Positions 40,101-49,100 of a stretch of DNA of 64,000 nt are shown here, piece by piece. Location of the stretch: NCBI GenBank assembly GCA_002633005.1, contig NMRA01000135.1, forward strand, positions 123,115-187,114, read 5' to 3'. The translations under genes and the position numbers were made by a program. Position 1 is the stretch's first letter. Every line of letters begins with the position of its first letter. The notes beneath the pieces are model-generated. The model did no database searches, had not been told where the DNA came from, and saw only the letters and a list, made by a program, of their open reading frames with translations. This DNA comes from Phoronis australis (lineage: Eukaryota; Phoronida; Phoronidae).

Positions 40101-43100
40101 CATGATTAAAATAATGTGTTTTGAATCTCTAACGTGCAAGTTACAAACCTTGACAAGCAATAATAACTATAAATATCTTGGTGTTTTGGTGTCAGTTATT
40201 AAGTTTCTGTATTCCACCTTGTTTTGTTACCATGCCCAAAACAAACGTTTAATTTGTTGGAAAGTCACGTATACCAGTCCTTCACTTATTGAGTACACAA
40301 TATGGCCAACAAGTGAAATTCTGTTTTGTAGAATTTCCACACATTAGATAAGTTAGTCTATTTTTCAGTGTGGTTTGTAGCAATGTATGTAGATGTCGTA
40401 AAACAACGTCTGTTAAAATTTCCATTAGTTGCAAAATGATAATCAGCCTTCTTTGAAAAGTAGAAAAATGATTGTTTTGGCAACTATCCTTGTGCAAAAT
40501 GAGTGAATTACCGTAGACTTTTGCTGGTCACTATTCTGTGAACTTGGTGTTTATTTCCAGATTCGTGAGCAAGCGTCATCGCTCCTAATGACCTACTTCC
40601 AGTGGCCCCTCTCTCTGAAGGGGATGTCCCCAGATATATGCGCGTCCCAAATACTGACGCAGGCCGTAGGGATGTGCAATAGTCCCAAGACACTGGAATG
40701 TGAGAGCGGTGCTCTGCTGTGTCAGATGATCTTTGAAAAGTAAGAATTTTCACAATATACTAAGACAGGAACAAGAGTTACAAGTAAATTATTAGTCTTC
40801 TTACACACCATTTGTTGGTCACATGATGTGACCTGGAACTAAGTCTGAAAAGACTTAACTCTAAGTCTCGTGATGTGACAAACTTATGGCATATTAAGAA
40901 GCTAGTAATTCTTACTTACACCATGTATATAACAGTACAATTATAAACTAGACTTAGTTTTACTGCTTGGTTTGTAGACAAGGGCATGTCTTATTTTTTG
41001 CTAGTTGTGTTGATGCAAATTGATTGATTACATTATGCTTATAATTAAAAGGATAATAAACCCGGTTTTGGCCTATTAACAGATATCAGCAACCACTGTC
41101 GGAACCAGCTCTCTCACTTTGTAATCCTTGTGAGCCTTCAAAAAGTTTGCAGCAGAGTTTGAAAACAACTTACAAAATCTGCTATACGGGCAAGCGTGAC
41201 CTACACTTTGAGTTATGCGACAACTGTAGGGAAAGTCCTCCTACCAAGAACTATAGTGTCCATCCTGTGTGTGTGTGGAATTCTAAGCAACACATATTTT
41301 GTAATCATTATCAACTAAACATTGTGTAAACATTTTGTGTGATTTCTTTCTCGCAGATGCTTAATTCCTGGACTCTGCACTGTAACAGTGACCCTCTCAA
41401 CTAATGAGGTCACTGTGAGTTCATCAGTTGAGTTCATGAGGTGGCTCATCCATCAACTTGAGTCTACTCTTGACGTGTGCACCAAAGACCCCTTAGAGGC
41501 TGCCAGTCACAATCCTGGTCATGGTAACTCATCCAGCGGTCTCAGCTTAGTATGGTCTAAAATAATTGGAATTGTGAAAGGCGCTATGATAGTTTGTGTG
41601 ATGCATTTAAGTTTAGTGTTTTCCTGTAGCAAGACATTGACGGTGTTTTCACGACTAGAAGGACTAGGTAGACTTTGAATTTTTGGCCTCCGCTTTCCAT
41701 TTCTAATGCTCTTCTACATGGCGGAGATCTTCATAATAGTCATGGCAGTGCAGCACCTGAATTCACAGATTCCACAATTCTTGCATGGCTGTCTGTATTT
41801 TTTTCTTAATCTTTCACAACTAAAACGATGTGAACAATCTTACAGGTGTTATTCTGGCCTGTCGTCGATGTCTCTGTGACACAACTGCGTGGACCAATAA
41901 GAATGAAGGTGAAGAATGGCGGGACATCGTACAGAAACTTGTCATTCTGGCTGACTCACTCATACACTCCAGTCTGCGTGTTCTGGGAGGGAACAACAAG
42001 GAACAAGGTATAGGCAGCTGTGTTCTAAAAACTGTAAATAGGTGACATCTTGACAGTTTTGTTGTCTGTTTGGTGATGGTTTGTCATGTTATCTGTATCA
42101 GTAGTTAATTTGGTCCGAAAAATTTATGTGTGTTCTTTATAATCACAAGACAAGTTCATTTGACTGAGGATACATGATACTGAAAAATTTTTCATATACA
42201 GTCAACAAGTATTACGTATCAGTGATCATTTTCGGCTGTGGGATCTATTCGCAATCAGAAACACGCATCTCAGGCCATTTATCACAGCTCCGCGGTTACT
42301 GATCATGCAATACAGTTCAGTCACGTAATTGACTGGAATGGTTGTAAAATCCAGTCGCACGATTGCGACAGAAGGACAAGATGGATCTGGAAAGCTTATC
42401 ACATTACAAAACAAGGTGCCTCTTGCATGAATAAATGCATCGGTCAGTATGCCTTGCCAGATATCTACAGCATTGCAGAGCACTACAGGTATACCAGACA
42501 ACCAATAGATGTCCCCACTGCCTGTAAGGATGATGTGACACGTCCAACCCACTCACAGCATCATCAGTTTAACAATGTTGTAGAACCCATAGCCAAAATG
42601 TTAATTGGTACCCAACTCATTGTATTTGAAGAACTTTTCAATCTTTAACACCACTGTCGAAACATTACTGTAAGGTTACTGTAAGAAAAACATTTTACAC
42701 AGCTGTGCTTTACTGCGTGTTATTTCTTTCAAATATTTGAATATTCGTTTAATATCAAGACACTGCTCCGTCATTTGCTGAGATGGGTGTGGCCATACAA
42801 GATTTGACCAATGAAAGCTGTCAGTTCGAAGAAGGTGTTGAACTATCAGCCAATGAACAGCTGATCATGGCCTGGTGCTGGCTCACTATAAAGGTAAGGT
42901 GTAACATTTATTGGTCTGGTTTACATAACTAAAGAGTTTAACCGATGTTTTAAGGACATTTCTGACCTGCTTTAGTGTAATGGATTTTTGTTGAAATGAT
43001 TGTGTTTTTGTTCAAACAGTATTTCAGTTGCACGTTTTTTTTAAATATGCTTTTATTAAATATTACATACCAGTATGCCTATACCGTCTTCATTGACATT

Positions 43101-46100
43101 TTCTCAAAGGAAAAAGTTTCAAACTTAATCTCAAGTCAAATTGGTAGTAATGTGCCACAAGCTTTTAGTACAATGTCAATGCAGGAAGGTGTACTGGTGT
43201 GGAATGTTCATTCGATTCCTGGGAAAATTACATTGCCCTCTGTTGGTATTCCTGAATAACAATTGCTGGGGCCTGAGCCATGCGTCAGACTATTTAAATC
43301 TGACTCTGCCATGTCTACCAGAGAGGGAAGGATTCTTGAGAGACAGTCACTATTACTCTCTAGAAAGAGCCACAGGGCTCGGCAATATGAGGAGAAAATT
43401 TCAAGCGAGTTTTTTCCTGAAGTTTTGAATTCTAATTTTCCAGGTTTCTCAAGTCAATACTCTTTGTGTTACAGGAATGCAGTCTGTTTATTGGCAAACT
43501 TGTTGAAGTTCTACCGCTTGACACATCCGACCAGAACAGATTCTTAACCCATGACTACCTGAAAAGGATCAGCGACTTGTTCATTTCTGTCCTCACCAGA
43601 TGTCGCCACAGGGTATGGAAGTATTTCTAGCAGTTGAGGTAGCGTTACACCTAAGTTAAGATTTTAGTTTATGGTTACTAACTTTTTGCTGAAGGAATTG
43701 TGTTAAAGATTTTTTCCTACGCAACTATGATACAATGCATAGTTTTGTATGCTACAACTGTGTTTTTGCATATTCTAGGGAGCCATTGAAAGCTGCAGTC
43801 TGGGATTTCTGAAATTCTGTACCAAGTTATTAGGATCGACAGAGCTGAGTTTACGAGAATTACCAAAGAGTATTTTGGAACAGGTTTGTTTTTTAACTAT
43901 GGTATTGATAATGTATGACTTGCCAGGGTCACTTTAGACAGTTCTTTTGTGATTTTTTCTTTAACATCAGAAAATTACTTTGAATTACATACTCAATAGA
44001 ATGAGTACTGTACATCTTTTACATATTGATAGTTTTAAGTAAATTTGAACCTTGTCAAAGTACTGCTAATTACGTTATAGAGCATTGATTAATGTTGTGT
44101 GGGACCTTAGAAAAATTGGACTAAATTTGAAAAATCAAATCTCAGAAATGGCTGATTGGAGTCATATGAAACTTCCAGTTACTTATTAATATGCTTCAAG
44201 CAGTGTTTTTCAAAAACACTGTCTTAATAAGTTGAAATAGTTTATTTTGTACTTTCGCATGAAGGAGTATCAACAAGTAAGACGCATGGTTTTCATATAA
44301 GGGTGGTGAATTACTGTTAATGTTGATGAGGAATAAATTGTAATGCTTCAATTATGTTGCACAGAAATAATTGCCAGACTACTGTTTACATTTGATGAGA
44401 AATTACATTGAATAAAATTCCACCTTTGCGTCATCGTGTGCCAAGCTGCTGAATAATTAGTGTGGGTGACATTTTGTCTACTGTGCATTTTATGTAAGTA
44501 TTCTTTGTTTCTTCTGTTGGTTGGTTTCTTTTACTCAAGTATTGTTGGTTGTTGTTCCCTGCAGGTTTTGTCAGTGCTGGACACTGCAGCGACCACGTAC
44601 TCGGTCACCAGGAGGTCAGCGGGTCTACCTCTCATTGTGGAGTGTCTGCTGGTCAGTGAAAACCGCAACAAGCAGGTAAGACTGATCTGTGATCTGCTGG
44701 CGCTGATACGTCTGCTGTCTGTGCTGTAGAAGTCGCTTTCATGTGATGTTATGGTGCTGATGTTTTTCTTTTACATCGGATTTCTTTCTTTGCAAGTTAC
44801 AGTCAGTATCTATCCTTTCTCTAAAATTTAACAAATAGTGTGTCGATTAGATGATAAAAAAGTTGCTCAGATGACTGTAACATTTGTCCAAAAGTCAGTT
44901 TGTTGACGGTAGTAAATAATAATGTTCTCTGTCCAAGATTCAAGGGCTGCAATACAAGTTAAGGCTCAAAAAGTGATAAAACCTTCACAGCAGGGCTTCT
45001 TTTCATTTCAATTCAGAATTCTTGTAACTGCCATTCACGTCTGGGTCAACACCCGTCTTAGACGCCCACCTCTGAATGTTCCAAATTTTTCTGTTAAACA
45101 CCAGTACTCTGTTTGCACTCATACTCTCAACAGTCAAGACTTCCTTATGTTTGCAGGAATCCCTGTGTGAGTCACTTACAGAGGTCCCACATTTTGAAAC
45201 CTTGTGTTCTCTACTGAATAGTAGATAACAGGCATCTAATTAAAATGTCATCTTCATTTTGAAATATCTAAGAAACTAGCTCCTGTCAACTCACAGAAGT
45301 ACGCAAGTTGTTTACCTTTGGGTTACAAACCGTCAGTTCCTATCATATTCAGGCAGGAAAATAACCAGATTTTACTGAATGAGATGTGAAACTGTTTTTT
45401 AGCTCTTGCATATTCTAATATTATGATACAGAAAGTGGTCAAGGGCGTTTGCCTGAATGAATTATCTGTTGAGGTAAACGCCAACTTTTCAAAACTTCCG
45501 TCTTTTAATGCCCACGCTCACCTTAACGCCCACTCCCTGATATTTGAATTTCCCAATTTATGCGCAGTGTGCATTAACCCCAATGTGTACTATACATCTT
45601 GGTTTATTCCTTTCAGAGTGTTCTTCTTAGTCGTACTATGGCTAAACTCCTCAGCACAGCATCATCACCCCTGCCCGAATCAATCGATGAGAAACTAGAC
45701 CTTCCGCAAGTGCATTCTCTGAACATTCTAAAGGAATTGTTCAGGAATTCTACCATCTCCACTTCGGTGCTGCCTTACGTTGGACAAGCAGTGATACTCA
45801 GCGTGGATGGGTTTGCGTCGCATATCTGGGCTGTACGTAACTCTGCCATGATGCTATTTGGTAGGTCTACGATTGAATAGCTTTGACATTCAGTATCTAT
45901 ATTGCCATTAGATCCTTGTCCAATTGCAATAAGAAAGGTGTGTTTTGGTGAAGAGCTTAAGAAAGGTGTGTTTTGGTGAAGAGCTTAAGAAAGGTGCATT
46001 TTGGTGAAGAGCTTAAGAAAAAAATAGGCAAGATTCTTCGAAAGATCTCCTTATCGCGATGTGGAATTGTATTTAAGATCTCGATTAGGATTTCTTGTTT

Positions 46101-49100
46101 GTTGACCCCTTGTTTCTAATCTCTTAATATACACTACTTGGCAGATTTTGTACTGTGCTTACCGCACCTCCTAGTGGCATTTTTGTTGCGTGTCTGCCTC
46201 TATCTACCAAATGAAGCAAAATAGAGTGAATTAAAACATAGTGTTTACATTCTAAAAGTGATTAAGTTGTGATTTTGTGGTAACCGTTGTTAGTTGAACT
46301 GCTTCGGGATTTTTGAAGCACTAGTATAAGGATGCATAGTCGATGATTTAAAATCACGTCATGTGTTATGATGTGTGGTGACGTCTGCTGTCTTTAGGTT
46401 CCCTAGTGTCAAGGATGCTCGGTTATAAAGGACAGAATAGTGAAGGATCTGAGAACATCATAACAGCTGGCCAGTTCTTTGGCTATCACCCGGAACTCCG
46501 GTCATTCATGCTGAGGCAGGTCCATGAAGCCTCGCAGACACAGCACCAGGGGTCTCTAGTGCTGCATCCTAAGTTGTTTCCAGTGCTCACCATACTCTCA
46601 AAGCTGGGATTGGGGGTTGAAGGTGAAGAGGAAAGGTGCGACAATGCCAAGTGTGTGTGTGGCTGTTTGGAGCTGCTTACCTTTTCTAGACATTCAATTG
46701 TTGTGGTTTAAACCAATTACAGCTCTCATGTTTGTGTAGATGGTACTGGTAGTGACAATTGTCAGGGGTGACTTTGGACTGATTTAAAAGGTGGCGCTAC
46801 GGTCCTACATGTAGAAATGCATACATTCGGGTAGGAAGCGTCTTAATTCAATAGCACTACATGGTGAATGTAAAATCTATTGCGGGGACATTACTTTTGT
46901 GAGCTTGGTGAGTTGTCTTTTAATGTTGGTCAAATATTAACTTCTTGATCATTTTGTCATTAGACGATTTTGTTCAAAAGCTTAGGGAAATGTAGGTAAG
47001 ATTTTGCTTTAAATCTTCAGAAATTGTATTGAAGTTCAATGTATGATTAATAGGTGTTGAAAATAGGTATATTCTACATGCTAATTGTTATATCAACAAC
47101 GAGAATGTTAAGCAATGATGATTATAACACTTCGTTGTGCTGATATTAATTGCAGAATCCTTGAAGAGTTTAAACCATCGGTTGAGGTCTTGCTCGGTAA
47201 CAGTATCTATGCCATTCGTTGCCTGGCAGCCAGCTCACTCTTGGCTATCACCACGGAGCGAGACCATGTGCCGTATGCTGAGTACACTTTGAGTAGGATA
47301 CCTGAGTCAAGGGGGGAATGTGGCAGCTTCAATGTTATACACGGGCGACTGCTATTGGTTGAGAAATTGTTCGCTGCAATGTCACGGTATATTGTGTTTT
47401 TACACTAAATTGTTAGTAAGAGGGAGGCATTTGTTTAGAGAGGGTTATCTCACAAATGGGTTGGACCAACTTTAAACACTTAGATAATCTGTTTTGACCT
47501 TTGGAATGTTTGCTGTTTACATGTTTCTTGAGAGTCATAATTGTTGTGTTTGTAAGAAAACTTAATACGTTAACTTTGTTTCTTTGCCATTTTAGTTACT
47601 CTGTGTGATTTTCACCCCATTGCAGCACTCACATTATACTTGTCAGTTGCTGTTTTGAAGATTGTTGGTCAAGTTTTTTGCTACAATATCAGCGGAAGGT
47701 TTATATTTTACAGTGGCGCTGGTTTCTTTTTTGTTACAGGTCATCACCTGCAGGTTACCATGCTGTTGGCAAATCGCTGCTTAGGAAACAGTGGTTGCTA
47801 AGCAACCAAAATCCCTGCTTACTGGTTAAGTCGAAGTATCTGGATTTGATTACCAGACACTGTACAGACGTGAGCTTGGAGATAGGTGTGACTACCAATG
47901 CTGTGGGTGTAAGTTACTGTTTTGCGTTTGGTTTATTATCCCTGGTATGTTCCCACTCATCTTGGACAATTTTTGATGCCAATGACCCCAACTTTTGATC
48001 ATTGGTTTTGGCTTGTCCCGTATTCCAGTCGGATGTGATTTTTGTCTTTCAGAAGAACTGACATATTGAACAGCTTCTTATTTTAAGTGCACTTTTCTTA
48101 TCTAGTAAAGTTTTGCTTTTCTTGCACAGAAGTGGGGACACCTATATATTAAATATCTGAGTTTCTATAGTAAGTGAAACATGATTATAAGTGGGAACAC
48201 CTGTGTCAGTAAAGGCTGATCAACCAAGGTTATGTTTACAACTGGGTACACCAAATACAATAGTGTTGAACATGAATTGCCGAAAACTGGGCGCTTTCCG
48301 TAGACCTAAGACATCCGCAGAGTGGCAGAAAATCAAATTCTACAGACTATTTACTTTCAGAATATTTATATACTTTTACTGACAGTGGAAATCTTAACTG
48401 TTTTGTAGATATTTGATTTAATATGAAGACTTGTCAATGAGGTCCTACATATTGACGTCAATGTTGAAAGTCTGTTTAACATTTTTTCCCGCTACAATAA
48501 CTAACGTTTTCTTAACTTCCTTTGTTTCAGGCTGGATCAGCAATATTTGCAAACTCAGTTGTTCAGTTTTCATTGAAAAGTTCTGCCGATCCTATTAACG
48601 ATGCACTAGAAACGCTGCGCAAGCCGGACGGACATCTGGATCAACAGATTGCTTGCATTCAGTATCTGTCTCAGTCGCTAGGTGGCTCTGCCAACTGGAC
48701 GGAAGTTCAGGTGAATGGGTGCGCTTGTTACTTGTGTCCGTTCTTGTCTATCGTGTGCAGTTTATGCTCCAATATGTTTTGCTGTAGTTTACTTCACGGC
48801 AATGTGTTTTTACTTATTTGATTTGTGTTCTATTCATTTGATGTCAATAAATGCTCATTGCAATGGCGGATATAGGATGTCGTAAGGAGAGCCAAATTAC
48901 AATTTTTGAAGTAAAATCGGCATGCTTAACGCGCTTTTTTGGCCTTGTCCATAGTACGAATTCATTGACCACACATAAGGCTGATGAAGCCTGTTGAAAC
49001 ATTGCTGTCTGTCGTTGGGGCAAATATTCTTGCCCCAAGCACCAGTTGCATCCTTTTGTTTTTGTGGCCAAGCTCGCTCCATTCTATCATCTTGTATTAT

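Noticed and set aside
48990-49030. Possible hammerhead (CTGATGA then GAAAC then GTC)
   Set aside because: The flanks that should form stem I are not complementary and the stem II hairpin is not convincing.
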